This document shows positions 1-11,170 of a DNA stretch of 64,000 nt, one piece after another. Made by a program: the position numbers and the translations under genes. Source of the stretch: Ophiura sarsii (taxonomy: Eukaryota; Echinodermata; Ophiuroidea; Amphilepidida; Ophiuridae). Location: positions 26,065,905 to 26,129,904 of the forward strand of contig CM069448.1 of assembly GCA_035610835.1 (NCBI GenBank), read 5' to 3'. The stretch's first letter is position 1, and the number at the start of each line of letters is the position of its first letter. The notes below the pieces were generated by a model, which worked only from the letters and a program-made list of their open reading frames with translations, did not search any database and was not told where the DNA came from.

Positions 1-978
1 AGAATATTTTCTGAAAGATATATGAACTTTGACCGAAGATTTTTCCACGTAGAGGGCGTGTTTTCTGTCTACATTGGCAAAAAAGAAAGAAAAAGGACTT
101 AAATTCAATCGATTTTGCTGGCAAACTGAGCCCAAAGAAATTTTTTTTTTGTTAATAATAATGAATCTATATACATAAAGAATATTTTCTGAAAGATACA
201 TGAACAGTAACGCTAATAATGTATAGCATGATAAAGCAAGAAAGTGTTTCGACAGCACACTTAATAGAATGTTCAAGTAAATAATGTTCATATTATATTC
301 ATAGTTTCCAATACATATTTATATATCCCCTTTGCTACTGTTTTTAATTGAATCCTATGGTCATCATCACATTATATTATTTATAATCCACATCTTTTTA
401 GACGCTATGATATTTGTCATTGGTTGCATATTTATATGTTGCCCTTGCCATTGAAAGGTATCACAACAGACAGCGTTTATCACGGTAATTTTACTTTCCA
501 CGGCTTCCGCGTTGACACCATCGTTGTTGTAAACGTGTTCTGAAATCGGAAGTACGTCGATATCCGATGTCATCACAACATCGTTCGGTTGAATAAACGG
601 CTTTGTACGCTGAAGGTTGTGATTTCAGCTCTAGAGACACTTTGTTTACAGTGGAAGTACATGAAAAATGTACCTATGTTGATGTCAAATAGGCACTTTG
701 ATAAATACCCTACTGATAAACAAAAAAAAACTCATTCAATTTATACCAGAGGAATTCAACGATAGGGTAATAATAAACTTAGCCAGATAAACCACCATCA
801 AGGGGCAGGAGTTGATGACAGATATGTCTGGCCATACAAAGACAGCTAGTGTATACATTATGACAGGTAATGTTTACATTATGCCAGACCAACCCAGACC
901 ATGCTCAGACAATGTTCTGAATTCATGCCCTTGTCTTAGCTATGTCATGTAAACTGCTCACAAAAAGTATCGAAACAC
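1..978. other. No supported gene; short direct repeat
   Basis: AT-rich sequence with no convincing coding region. A 27 bp sequence at 1-27 recurs almost unchanged at 179-205, so there is a short direct repeat with a 178 bp period. A 69-codon open frame on the minus strand at 367-576 has no motif I recognise. It lies downstream of the glycosyltransferase remnant in the same direction, so it could be a decayed neighbour, but I cannot support that. Confidence 0.4.
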
Positions 979-1383
979 TTAGAAATGATCCAATACATAG
1001 CGGCTCGAAAGGGTATGCATTGCTTGAACAGGTTTTCCACAATACACAGGGTGGTCATGCATGATATGATTTCCCCCCCCAGAACTTAGCCATGATTTAA
1101 CGGCTGTTGCTTCTCGAGTTGAAAGTCGAGAATCGGCGTCGCGAATGATGAATGCCTCCACTTTGTCGTCTAAACCAACTTGAAATCGCCACAATCGTCC
1201 CAAGACCGATTGTTTTAATGTGTCTGAAACTTCGTTTAATTCCACGTTTTTCTCAACGTTTTTATAACTTGGCGATAATATATTTTGGTACATTATCGTC
1301 ATGATAGATACGAACTTTCAACCCTGGGTAATTTTTCCTAGCCAATGCAACATTCTGTAACATGTCCCCGACGTAGTAAAGAA
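979..1383 (-). pseudogene. Glycosyltransferase-like gene remnant (RDADSR type)
   Basis: Minus-strand reading from about 1383 gives YYVGDMLQN and then YPGLKVRIYHD. After a frameshift near 1270 it continues to 979 with GRLWRF, FIIRDADSRLS, EATAVKSWL and HIMHDHP. This order (YPG-x-VRIYHD, then a W/RF segment, then RDxDSR with REAAAV-x-WL and a HIM-x-DHP motif) is that of a GT-A-like nucleotide-sugar transferase family known from bacteria, algae and large algal viruses; the acidic RDADSR is the likely metal and sugar-nucleotide site. The N-terminus is missing, the C-terminal part is lost beyond an eight-base C run near 1073-1080, and there is at least one frameshift, so it is non-functional as read. 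It starts where the 1386-2405 gene ends, same strand, which suggests an original gene pair. No introns are visible. The family call comes from motif memory only. Confidence 0.55.
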
Positions 1384-1385
1384 AA

Positions 1386-2405
1386 TTAGATTACCCTTTC
1401 ACTTTTTGCATGTTTGGTGTCGGGTGATGGAGAGGCACACTTGAAGACATCCATCTTGTCAAGTTTTCCAGGCAAAGATGGTCGCACTACGCCTGAACGC
1501 CCCTTAATATTTATGCGCGCAATGCTCTTGCGTGTATCTGAACGCAAATTCGTACAGTGTTGATGGTATATTTTGATGTCATGGCACGGATTAAGAAAAT
1601 TGACGTCGTGTATTCTTTTCAATTCGTAGATAAGTACGTTTTCAGCACCTACAACGTGGGGTAACACACCCATTAGTTTCGTGGTCACTTGTTCAGGAAT
1701 TTTCATTGAAAAAATAAACGCGTCATGTGAACCTGCATAACGAGCACATTGGTCGTAAGTATTAGGATTTCGCGCGTCCGTTAAACACGCCGACGGCTCT
1801 CTGCGCGATAAAGTAAATATTGTGTTTTTCGTAGCAGTGAGAGCGTGTTTAATACCTTCGCCTATATAAATGTCCGTGTGCATAATAATTTTCACTCCGT
1901 CTAACTTTGACGCGAACGCGAATAAATCACCATAGGAAACTGTCGATTCATAGTGTATAACGTTAATATTAAGAGTATTGAGCATTTCAGCATGAACACT
2001 TGCTTCTTTTTGAGTGCACAACATGAAGACACTTCTCAACACTATTAAATTCGCTTCCAAAGTCAACCGTATTTCTTGTAGCCGAGAAGGAATTATTTCT
2101 GATGGCGGACATCTTGAAACAAAATGCAGACAACTCAACGTAGTCTGGTTCATAGTAATAACAGGCGTTTTTGTCGGAGCAGTGCTAGAATTAACAGACG
2201 GCTTCTGCAGGGGTTCTTCGGAAATGTCTTTAACACCAGAAGACCGCAACATCGTTGTATTCGTTGAAGTATCTTTCCAGTATACACGGCCGTGCCAAAT
2301 CTCCTTGATTTTGCGACGACTCAGTGGGTGATGATGAAACGCCGCCACGACCAACAGAAGGCATATGCATGCGGCCGCTAAAATAAAGGATGGCTTTGCT
2401 TTCAT
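1386..2405 (-). CDS. Putative type II membrane glycosyltransferase (intronless)
   Basis: An uninterrupted 339-codon frame starting with ATG at 2405. Residues 7-23 form one hydrophobic signal anchor after a short basic N-terminus. A Ser/Thr-rich stem with NTT, NSS and NQT sequons follows to about residue 90, then a globular domain: the Golgi type II layout. In the domain, residues 172-182 contain HTDIYIG, matching the (N/A)DI-Y acidic motif of GT-A-like enzymes. Residues 198-203 TLSRRE, 223-232 YAGSHDAFIF, 253-262 GAENVLIYEL and 272-288 (NPC then H-x-HCTNLR) follow the TRxE, S-x-D-xWIF, G-x-(D/E)N, NP and H-x-H-x(3)LR order of a family of predicted sugar transferases. Substrate unknown; the adjacent GDP-fucose gene hints at fucose-containing glycans (inference). 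No introns and a higher GC content than the surroundings suggest transfer from an alga or a large DNA virus, or retrocopying. The start is chosen because it precedes the anchor directly. It could also be a decaying gene that is still open. Confidence 0.6.
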   Translation of the reverse strand: MKAKPSFILAAACICLLLVVAAFHHHPLSRRKIKEIWHGRVYWKDTSTNTTMLRSSGVKDISEEPLQKPSVNSSTAPTKTPVITMNQTTLSCLHFVSRCPPSEIIPSRLQEIRLTLEANLIVLRSVFMLCTQKEASVHAEMLNTLNINVIHYESTVSYGDLFAFASKLDGVKIIMHTDIYIGEGIKHALTATKNTIFTLSRREPSACLTDARNPNTYDQCARYAGSHDAFIFSMKIPEQVTTKLMGVLPHVVGAENVLIYELKRIHDVNFLNPCHDIKIYHQHCTNLRSDTRKSIARINIKGRSGVVRPSLPGKLDKMDVFKCASPSPDTKHAKSERVI

Positions 2406-2474
2406 TTTAAAAATAATATATATACTCGAATATACACCATATCAATTATTTAAGGATCTTTTGTCACCTAGTAA
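2406..2474. promoter_or_regulatory. Candidate bidirectional promoter between divergent genes
   Basis: Only 69 bp separate the minus-strand ATG at 2405 from the plus-strand ATG at 2475. The interval is very AT-rich and has TATA-like runs around 2415-2425 and a TATTTAAGG stretch near 2446-2454. Such a short head-to-head spacer is typical of compact genomes and unusual for animal genes. Promoter function is inferred from arrangement and composition only. Confidence 0.35.
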
Positions 2475-2992
<518 letters not shown>

Positions 2993-3248
2993 CGAACTCC
3001 AATGGCGAATGGCGAATGTATGACGCTAACAGTGACAAGTAGGAGAGCCCTCACTTATAATACTGTCCATGTATGATGTTAATGGCAACAAGTAAGGGCG
3101 CCCTACATGTACCCTCACTTAAAACACTAGGTACTGCATTTGGCCCGGCATTTGGGACTACTGTAATGAATACGCTGAAACGCTGATAAATAATCAGAAA
3201 ATGGGATATGGTACAGTGTAAAACCCGAGAAAAGTGCTTCCCGTAAGA

Positions 3249-3400
3249 CATTCCGTTACCCCTATCGTGTTGGAGCATGCGATTGGTATAGACATGTGGG
3301 GGTATTGTCTCCTCAATAAGAATATCGCTGTTGGTAAATTAAAATCGTGTGCTAATTAGCTTTAATTAACCAAAATAAAGAACCAATCCCTAAATTTAAT
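3249..3400. repeat. Left arm of a diverged inverted repeat
   Basis: About 150 bp from near 3249 (GTTACCCCTATCGTGTTGGA at 3255-3274) is the reverse complement, with perhaps 20% divergence, of 6985-7133. Both arms contain CGCATGCTCCAACACGATAG in one orientation and a GCTGTTGGTAAATTAAAA core. The outer limits coincide on both sides (near 3249 and 7133), as expected for terminal inverted repeats of an old element, but no target duplication could be recognised. Confidence 0.55.
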
Positions 3401-4318
3401 GCAGTATATACTATTTTAGCAACACTGCTCTATTGAATTTACGGGGAAATCACTAATGGTGTGTCTTTGTGCTGCTATTGAATGGAGTTGCCACCTCCAG
3501 TTCAAATCCCATTGATCATGAATATTTTTAAGGAAACAAACGCGAGTTCCTTTTAGGGATATTTACAGGTATTGTTCTCAGGTATGCAGCTTATCGCTCG
3601 TAAATCCGACGTCAGTCGTCTTAGCATGCTGTATTCAGCTCTGTGTACTAAAGCGTGACACGGAGGGACTGGATTCTCTGAATCGTCAGATAGCTACGGA
3701 CGAGTTCGGGACTGACAAGGTTATTTTATTGAATAATTTTAGAAGCATAATCAAAGCTATCTACTTGGCAATAAGGTTGTCGATTTAAAATTATTATATG
3801 AGTTAACAGTTTCATGTTTGGAAAGGGACGAGATGTCTATCTTTTATTCCTTTATATTGAAACAAGTGATCGCAACCAATATCGAGGTCCGATTTAATTA
3901 TGTTATAACTACATGATTAATTTCATTAAATCCTAAATAAAAATCAAATAATTAAATAGTTGGCATTCTTATTTTTTGGACGCGGGCGGGAAACAGTACG
4001 CCTAAACACAAAAGAGTCAATTTGAATTGGCCTAGAACACCTCGAGTCATTATATTGATCTTAACTTCGGGATTATTTGTCCTTTTATAAGAGATACGAC
4101 GTCGTTTTGGTATATAATTTGTTTCCCGTAAGCCACAGTCTAGCAATCTCGTTAGCGGCATTTAATTTATTTGTGGTTTCGTGTTGTTATCTCAGTTGAG
4201 GATCCTGAGGAAACCCATGTTAAATGCTGTGAAACTATGTATGCCAAGATCTAGAAGGCCTTTCTTAAATGAGGTTTTTGTAAATGTGTCGTTTACTCTC
4301 CTATCCCGACTGGTCCTA
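3401..4318. other. No gene seen
   Basis: AT-rich, no coding motif. A 69-codon minus-strand open frame at 3952-4161 has no recognisable feature. The tract lies inside the inverted-repeat pair 3249-3400/6985-7133 and may be interior sequence of that old element. Confidence 0.35.
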
Positions 4319-6223
4319 CACACTAAATCTTAAAAATACGGGGTCAAAATTCAACCCCAAAATGGTCATTTTTAACCACGCTTACTGAGTCAACTATGCA
4401 CCGACTAAAAAAGGGTCAAATTTGACCCCGGTGATCTAGTGAAAATTTTCACCTAAATTGTGGTTAAAATGACTATGATTGGGGTCAAATGATTATATTT
4501 CTCTTTTTCTCTCTGACTATATTAGGGTCCAAAAATTGACCATATTCAGGGGTCATTTGATAACGGTATATCCCGATTAGAAAATGATCCCGGAACGTGG
4601 ATGAAAATGACTATATTTAGGGTCATTCATGACTAGGGTCATTCATGACTAGGGTCATTCATGACTAGGGTCATTCATGACTAGGGTCATTCATGACTAG
4701 GGTCATTCATGACTAGGGTCATTCATGACTAGGGTCATTCATGACTAGGGTCATTCATGACTAGGGTCATTCATGACTAGGGTCATTCATGACTAGGGTC
4801 ATTCATGACTAGGGTCATTCATGACTAGGGTCATTCATGACTAGGGTCATTCATGACTAGGGTCATTCATGACTAGGGTCATTCATGACTAGGGTCATTC
4901 ATGACTAGGGTCATTCATGACTAGGGTCATTCATGACTAGGGTCATTCATGACTAGGGTCATTCATGACTAGGGTCATTCATGACTAGGGTCATTCATGA
5001 CTAGGGTCATTCATGACTAGGGTCATTCATGACTAGGGTCATTCATGACTAGGGTCATTCATGACTAGGGTCATTCATGACTAGGGTCATTCATGACTAG
5101 GGTCATTCATGACTAGGGTCATTCATGACTAGGGTCATTCATGACTAGGGTCATTCATGACTAGGGTCATTCATGACTAGGGTCATTCATGACTAGGGTC
5201 ATTCATGACTAGGGTCATTCATGACTAGGGTCATTCATGACTAGGGTCATTCATGACTAGGGTCATTCATGACTAGGGTCATTCATGACTAGGGTCATTC
5301 ATGACTAGGGTCATTCATGACTAGGGTCATTCATGACTAGGGTCATTCATGACTAGGGTCATTCATGACTAGGGTCATTCATGACTAGGGTCATTCATGA
5401 CTAGGGTCATTCATGACTAGGGTCATTCATGACTAGGGTCATTCATGACTAGGGTCATTCATGACTAGGGTCATTCATGACTAGGGTCATTCATGACTAG
5501 GGTCATTCATGACTAGGGTCATTCATGACTAGGGTCATTCATGACTAGGGTCATTCATGACTAGGGTCATTCATGACTAGGGTCATTCATGACTAGGGTC
5601 ATTCATGACTAGGGTCATTCATGACTAGGGTCATTCATGACTAGGGTCATTCATGACTAGGGTCATTCATGACTAGGGTCATTCATGACTAGGGTCATTC
5701 ATGACTAGGGTCATTCATGACTAGGGTCATTCATGACTAGGGTCATTCATGACTAGGGTCATTCATGACTAGGGTCATTCATGACTAGGGTCATTCATGA
5801 CTAGGGTCATTCATGACTAGGGTCATTCATGACTAGGGTCATTCATGACTAGGGTCATTCATGACTAGGGTCATTCATGACTAGGGTCATTCATGACTAG
5901 GGTCATTCATGACTAGGGTCATTCATGACTAGGGTCATTCATGACTAGGGTCATTCATGACTAGGGTCATTCATGACTAGGGTCATTCATGACTAGGGTC
6001 ATTCATGACTAGGGTCATTCATGACTAGGGTCATTCATGACTAGGGTCATTCATGACTAGGGTCATTCATGACTTTATTTAGGGTCATTTAAATATGACC
6101 CTTTTAGGGGTCATTTTAATATGATGCCAAATGACCCCGACAGTGGTTGATTTAACCACGAATAGGGTTAAATAAAACTGACCCCGTAAAAGGGTTAATA
6201 TTTTGACCCCGTCGTTTTTAGTG
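4319..6223. mobile_element. MITE with TA target site, interior swollen by a 16 bp satellite
   Basis: The ends are inverted. The left end reads CACACTAAATCTTAAAAATA and then CGGGGTCAAAATT. The reverse complement of the right end reads CACTAAAAACGACGGGGTCA and then AAATATTAACCC. TA dinucleotides lie outside both ends (4317-4318 and 6224-6225), as for Tc1/mariner-type elements. The flanks of the satellite inside the element (4330-4618 and 6075-6215) keep repeating variants of GGGTCA and TGACCCC in both orientations. The 16 bp array therefore seems to have grown from a motif native to the element. No transposase is present. Confidence 0.65.
4619..6074 (+). repeat. 91 uniform copies of a 16 bp repeat
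   Basis: The unit AGGGTCATTCATGACT runs from 4619 to 6074, exactly 91 units by coordinate, and I saw no variant unit. Each unit holds a perfect inverted repeat GTCAT-TC-ATGAC, and each junction gives TGACTAGGGTCA, another near-palindrome. Such uniformity implies very recent expansion or an assembly-inferred copy number. Confidence 0.95.
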
Positions 6224-6289
6224 TATTAGTTTAGAAACTGTTGCACACCAATGACACTAAAAATAGGTGTAAATTCACGCACGGTGCTG

Positions 6290-6575
6290 TTTATATAGAT
6301 ATTATGCTAAGGTGAAGATATCAATAATTCATGAATGCTATCTATACTGAAGATAGCAATATATCATATATATATGTTATATCTGAAGATCAGATAGCAA
6401 TATAATATATTAGTATACTATCTACTTAAGATAGTAATGCAATATATGGGTACCATCTACTGAAGATAGAAATGTAACGCCGGGTGTTTATCTACTGAAG
6501 AAAGGAATAAAATTAGGTTATATCTAAGTGATGAATGCAATAATATATGGATGCTATCTACTGTAGATAGCAGAC
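6290..6575. repeat. Degenerate short palindromic repeats (CTATCTAC-TGAAGATAG)
   Basis: Four to six irregular units of about 50-65 bp share the palindromic core (G)CTATCTACTGAAGATAG(C). Examples lie near 6340-6358, 6419-6435, 6450-6470 and 6555-6573; the last is a perfect 19-20 bp palindrome. The spacers are AT-rich. This looks like a small hairpin-forming array; its function is unknown. Confidence 0.6.
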
Positions 6576-6984
6576 ATCCGAGTTGTAATGGTTTGTTTGT
6601 TTGTCGGGGTTTATTCGCAAATTGCACTACACCTTTACCAGCTTTAAACAAAGGCCTCCCATGCAACAACGAAACATTCAGAGATTTTTGTTATTCTTCA
6701 AAAGAACTATAATATATGGATTAAAACAGCAACACCCCTATTGAATTTCCTTTGGGTACCGATGATGTTGACAAATTAGGTGTCATTGTGATGATTGCAG
6801 GTATTAAATCGATTTCACTAAAAACGAGTTCCGCTAATACCCGTGATTCCAAAGCTATAAAAGGGCAACCCATTCGTCCATTTCAATAGCGTCTTTCCAC
6901 TCTGATAGACAAGAGATAAAGCAATCAATTCACAAATGACGGTCATTTGAATGGAAAGTGATGGCACATTGGCACACGCTATAA

Positions 6985-7133
6985 CTAATTTTAGGGACTG
7001 CAGTTTTGTTTCGCTTAATTAGGGTACTTAGCACATGTTTTTAATTTACCAACAGCGGTATTCATATCGGGGAGAACAAATACTACACGACTACATGAAT
7101 CGCATGCTCCAACACGATAGGGGTAACGGAAAT
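6985..7133. repeat. Right arm of the diverged inverted repeat
   Basis: Reverse-complement partner of 3249-3400. The arm contains TTTAATTTACCAACAGCGGT and CGCATGCTCCAACACGATAG followed by GGGTAACGG. The two arms bracket the satellite-bearing MITE at 4319-6223, which therefore sits nested in older sequence. Confidence 0.55.
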
Positions 7134-7362
7134 TATGTTAATGAGCTACCTTTTCCTCTACCAATAGATAGAAAGGATTAAAAAGAAAAAAGGGAAAGTA
7201 AATAAATAAATCGGACTACAGAGTACCCACAATGTGACTCGACTTAGAAGGAAATAATGAGATACTGACAATATATTCATGACTTTGTGGATAAGAGCGG
7301 GAATTGATAGCGGGCGCTCACACTGTTTTACCGCCACAAAGCCTTGATAAAAGGGTAGTTAA

Positions 7363-7390
7363 GGGGGGGGGGGGGGGGGGGGGGGGGGGG
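7363..7390 (+). repeat. Poly-G tract, 28 bases
   Basis: An uninterrupted run of 28 G. It is one of about a dozen G or C homopolymers of 13 or more bases in the window. No transposon end could be recognised around this one. The exact length is unreliable in any assembly. Confidence 0.9.
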
Positions 7391-7524
7391 ATGGTTTATG
7401 TTGATTTGCACTAATTTTGGAAACAGATTTTCTCAATGTTACCGTGGGCTTACCCCTTAGAATAATATATCAAATTGAAGCTTAGGTAACAGCGTTTCAA
7501 AAAATGCGCGTTATTTTGATCTGG

Positions 7525-7700
7525 TATCTATGGTAACCAGACAAGGCCTCTGATTGGCTAAACACGGGAACAAACGTAACTAGAAAACTAAATGTTGCAT
7601 GTTCACCATACTTTGGTAGATGATGTATGGGAACAATGCGCACGATGAAACCGGATTTTGTATACGGTTGCCATGGTAACCAGGAACCGACCAATCAGGT
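7525..7700 (+). promoter_or_regulatory. Two X-box/CCAAT motif pairs (RFX- and NF-Y-type)
   Basis: GTTGCCATGGTAAC at 7667-7680 is a perfect match to the RFX X-box (GTNRCC, 0-3 nt, RGYAAC). A CCAAT box follows at 7691-7695. About 140 bp upstream a weaker X-box-like TATCTATGGTAACC at 7525-7538 is followed by ATTGG (CCAAT on the other strand) near 7554. X-box plus CCAAT pairs are known from ciliary and MHC-II promoters. No gene start can be seen nearby, so this may be a chance match or an orphan regulatory element. Confidence 0.4.
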
Positions 7701-8499
7701 AATTTTACGTTATAATTCAAATTCGGAAAGATAAATTGAAAGTCCGGCTAATGGTTCATTCCTCTATTCAAGCTTATAATCCATTCCAAATATCACCCTG
7801 ATAATGTACGTTAGGTTTCGTTTTTGAGTTACGTTTGTTCCCATATTGCAAGTTTGCGTGTTTTATAGTTTTGAGATATCGTGCAAAACGTATGAAAAAT
7901 ATTAAAATTTGCTAGAAGAAGAAAAAAAGTTGACATAAAAATAGTTGTTCAATTATGGAAGAGCATGAATTTAGACACATTTGAGCCATTTTGGGTGAAA
8001 ATAGCAATTATATTAGCATTTGTATTGAATTTTAAAGATAAATGGCTTAAAAATAGCTGGGTGAGAAAAACAAAGAAATACATAAAAAATTACGTTGAAA
8101 TGTTGATGAATTATGATGTGCAATTAATTATTTTAATATTTTAATGAATAAATTTGATCAAATGTTACTATTATTTGATCAAAAAATAATTAAAACTGAA
8201 AATGCTTAAAATCGCAGGACGGTGAGCGTTTTCTACATACAAATGTATACAAAACACCACCGAAATTTTGAGACACCCGAAACTCAATTGACCATAACGT
8301 CAGAACCAAAAATCCAATTTACCTCAAACAAAAAGCATTTTAATGCAGAGACTTAGCAGTTTTCTACTGTGTTAATATCTCATTTTTGTCCGAAGCACTA
8401 AATTTTAATATCTGACCAACACAGACCCCCCCTTAAGCGTGTTAAGGACGTCAAGTATGCGTTTGTCGTAGGCGTGTCCCTCGTTGGATACATAGCGGG
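7701..8499. other. No gene seen
   Basis: AT-rich sequence without coding motifs, tRNA-like folds or recognisable repeat ends. It finishes at the 9 bp target duplication of the element that starts at 8500. Confidence 0.4.
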
Positions 8500-9801
8500 T
8501 AGGGGGGGGGGGGGTGGTGGGGTACCGCGCCATTTTGTCCCGAAGCAATGGGCATGACGTCATATTTTGGTCGATTTTCTGAACTTTTGTATTGGATTTA
8601 CGTGCAAAATATATGCCCTTGGCAGCATACTTTCCCGGGTGTGTGGGTGCACTTTAAATTTCAGATGTTCTAAAATGGACGGATATCTAACCAATTTGAT
8701 AAAAAAACACGATCCACACACCCCAGAATTGCAAAAAATGCATAAAATAAGTCCACTTTTTTATGCCTTTGAACAGAGTGGCGGCCGGGATTGTAGAATT
8801 TAACACAGTGCATTAACCCATGACCCATGATATAAATAAATTATTTGCGATGAAGATTTCCAATTAGCACGGTTAGTGTAGTGGATAGAAAGTCGACATG
8901 AGGAGCGAAAGGTTGTGGGTTCGAGCCCCATTAGGAGCACTTTTTGTTTTATATGCTGGATTTGCTTAGCATCATCTGTATGCTTGCCCACGCGGACACC
9001 ACACTGCTGGCGTTTACCGTATCAGTTACGCTATTTTTTTCTCTCGAAAATGTCAAAAAAAATTACCGTTCTTTTAAAAATAAGAATTATAATCAAATTA
9101 CAAACACATTTTGTGCGAGAGCAACACACACATTTGGCACAATAAAAATCCGTTCGTTATAAATAAATGGACATGGTTAAATAATAAAACTATCACAATT
9201 ACAGTCGTGGATCTCTGTGGCGTGCGTACGTTGGCCATGTCGTTGGCTATCGGAAATCACGGGTTCGAATATTCCTTTTTTTTCTTCTATTTTTTAAACT
9301 TGATGGTAGATTAATGTAACATCATTGTTATGTCAATTTTTATCAATTATAAATGCCGCCCATGCGTTAATTGTTTTCTTTTTATTTATTTATCTATCAT
9401 AAATGTATCCTTGATTTATTTAACTTTGTATCTAAACAATTAAAATGCGTAAACAATTATATTATTGCTCGATAGAGTGATTTAACTTGAGTTCAGTTTG
9501 ATAATATGAAAGCAAAACTTGTTGTAAAACCATTTTACCAGTGTGTCCAACAATTTCTCCTTTGCACTGGTAATACATTCAGAGATGTCACCTTTAGCTT
9601 GTTATAGCTAGGCTCAATTATAAGCAAGTTTGCGACCGGGTTTGCGACCTCTATGATTTTAGGCTGGTAACACAATCCCACAGTGCATTTCGTTAAAACA
9701 GTGTAAATTATTTTTCCACGATACGTATCACGTGATAACCACGATCGATTTCGCAAAATATTGCAAAATGGCGCGGTACCCCAGCCCCCCCCCCCCCCCT
9801 A
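8500..9801. mobile_element. 1.3 kb DNA transposon with poly-G terminal inverted repeats
   Basis: The ends mirror each other. The left end is TA, then 13 G, then TGGTGGGGTACCGCGCCATT. The reverse complement of the right end is TA, then about 15 G, then CTGGGGTACCGCGCCATTTT. The inverted repeats are about 40 bp long. A perfect 9 bp direct repeat CATAGCGGG flanks it at 8491-8499 and 9802-9810 (up to 11 bp if the boundary is moved). A 9-11 bp duplication with G-rich ends fits Mutator-like elements best. No transposase frame exists, so it is non-autonomous. The interior holds a tRNA-like segment at 8866-8942 and AT-rich filler. Confidence 0.75.
8866..8942 (+). other. tRNA-like (SINE-type) sequence
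   Basis: TTAGTGTAGTGGATAG resembles a polymerase III A box and GGGTTCGAGCCCC a B box, about 40 bp apart. The T-arm pairs well (GTGGG with CCCAT) and a T run follows at 8941-8945. The acceptor stem does not pair (3' TAGGAGC has no 5' partner), so it is not a working tRNA gene. It is probably a tRNA-derived SINE head or a tRNA relic carried by the surrounding transposon. Confidence 0.5.
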
Positions 9802-11118
9802 CATAGCGGGTGCAATCACTGTATTACTAGTGGACTAAAGGGAGCCCTCTGTTGATCATATCATCGACAGAATGACAAAACATAGACAATACTGCCCTCA
9901 TTAGGAACATTAGGAATTTACTCATTGGCGTTACATTAGGAACAAGCACTGCATGCAATTATATATACAACGGGTCAGACACTAAATAAAGGGGATAAGT
10001 AAAAAAGAATAAAAAAGGTTAAAAATAAAATCGACTATGGCATAGTCTACATTCTGGGTGAGTATGTTTTTTCACACTGATTACGAGTATTGGGACACTG
10101 ATCATTGACATCTGACCTTAGTCTTTACCATAAACTGGATTAGGACGCTTAGAGGTCCGGTTGCAAACTTAGCTTGTCATAAATATTGAATGTATAATTG
10201 TTTACCCTTGACTTCTAAAGGACCATAAATAATCGTCAATGTCATTGTTTCATGTTTGTATTTTTCACAGTTTTCAGCTTTTGTAATCGACATAGGAGTT
10301 TGATAATTCTTTCCAACCTAACTTTACACTATATAGGAAAGGGGGATCACCCTTTTGAACTTGATAGAAGTATTTAATCAAAATATATTGATAGAAAACC
10401 CTTTCCTCTATATCACAGTAGAGTCTGCAGTGGTTTGCGTATGTACAAATATGTATTTTCATCTAATTTGCATGAAATTTGTATACATTTTACACCTGAA
10501 TTTGTATTTTTTGTTATAACATAAAATGTAGAATAGGTACGGATGCCAGATTTGGGCAAATTATTTATAAACACATTTTGCCAGACAGCATAAATACAAA
10601 TATCTCGCCCATATCTATTAAAACAATGGGTTTAATTAATCTTAATTTTGGACAGTTTCACCAGTTTTCGTTTCATTCAAAACATCAATAAACCAATGCT
10701 GGAACCAAAATTCGCATGTTGTGCATAGGAAAAATTGTTCTGCTTCCATTGTGAACATTTGAGCTCCTTAGCGATATCGATATTATCATGATTATATTTA
10801 TATAGTGATTAGTAATTACTGGGTCTAAGAGACCTATTAATAGTCATTCCTAATATATGTATAATTATACCGGTACTTATATAAATCCGTATTCTATCGC
10901 CTTGATGTCTTACATAATCATTATTCACAGATGTACACTATAATCGTTACTGATCTGTTATTGTAATTTTGTTCATGCCGTTGCCAACATACACTCGAGT
11001 TCTTTGCATTATAGCTAATGATTTTATTTTAGGTGGCCAGTACTTCCCGAGCTCTGCTCTGATTTGGTCAACCTACCATAGTATATTAATTGTATTGTCA
11101 TTATTATGTATCTCATTT
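9802..11118. other. No gene seen
   Basis: AT-rich sequence with only short, motif-less open frames on either strand. The segment from about 10970 leads into the CTGAAA-repeat tail described next and could be the 3' untranslated part of a non-LTR element, but no reverse-transcriptase motif is present. Confidence 0.35.
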
Positions 11119-11170
11119 GTGGAAAATAAACTGAAACTGAAACTGAAACTGAAAACTGAAACTGAATAGT
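11119..11170 (+). repeat. (CTGAAA)n tail, probable end of a non-LTR element
   Basis: GTGGAAAATAAACTGAAACT continues as six to seven CTGAAA-type units. An AATAAA-like hexamer followed by a short tandem tail is the usual 3' end of animal LINEs and SINEs. The body of the element cannot be recognised upstream. Confidence 0.5.

Noticed and set aside
2014..2331. 105-codon plus-strand open frame
   Set aside because: Antisense shadow of the glycosyltransferase-like gene at 1386-2405.
4619..6074. CRISPR array
   Set aside because: A 16 bp repeat without spacers, in eukaryotic DNA with no cas genes. It is a satellite.
8866..8942. Functional tRNA gene
   Set aside because: A and B boxes and the T-arm are present, but the acceptor stem does not pair and no good anticodon arm forms.
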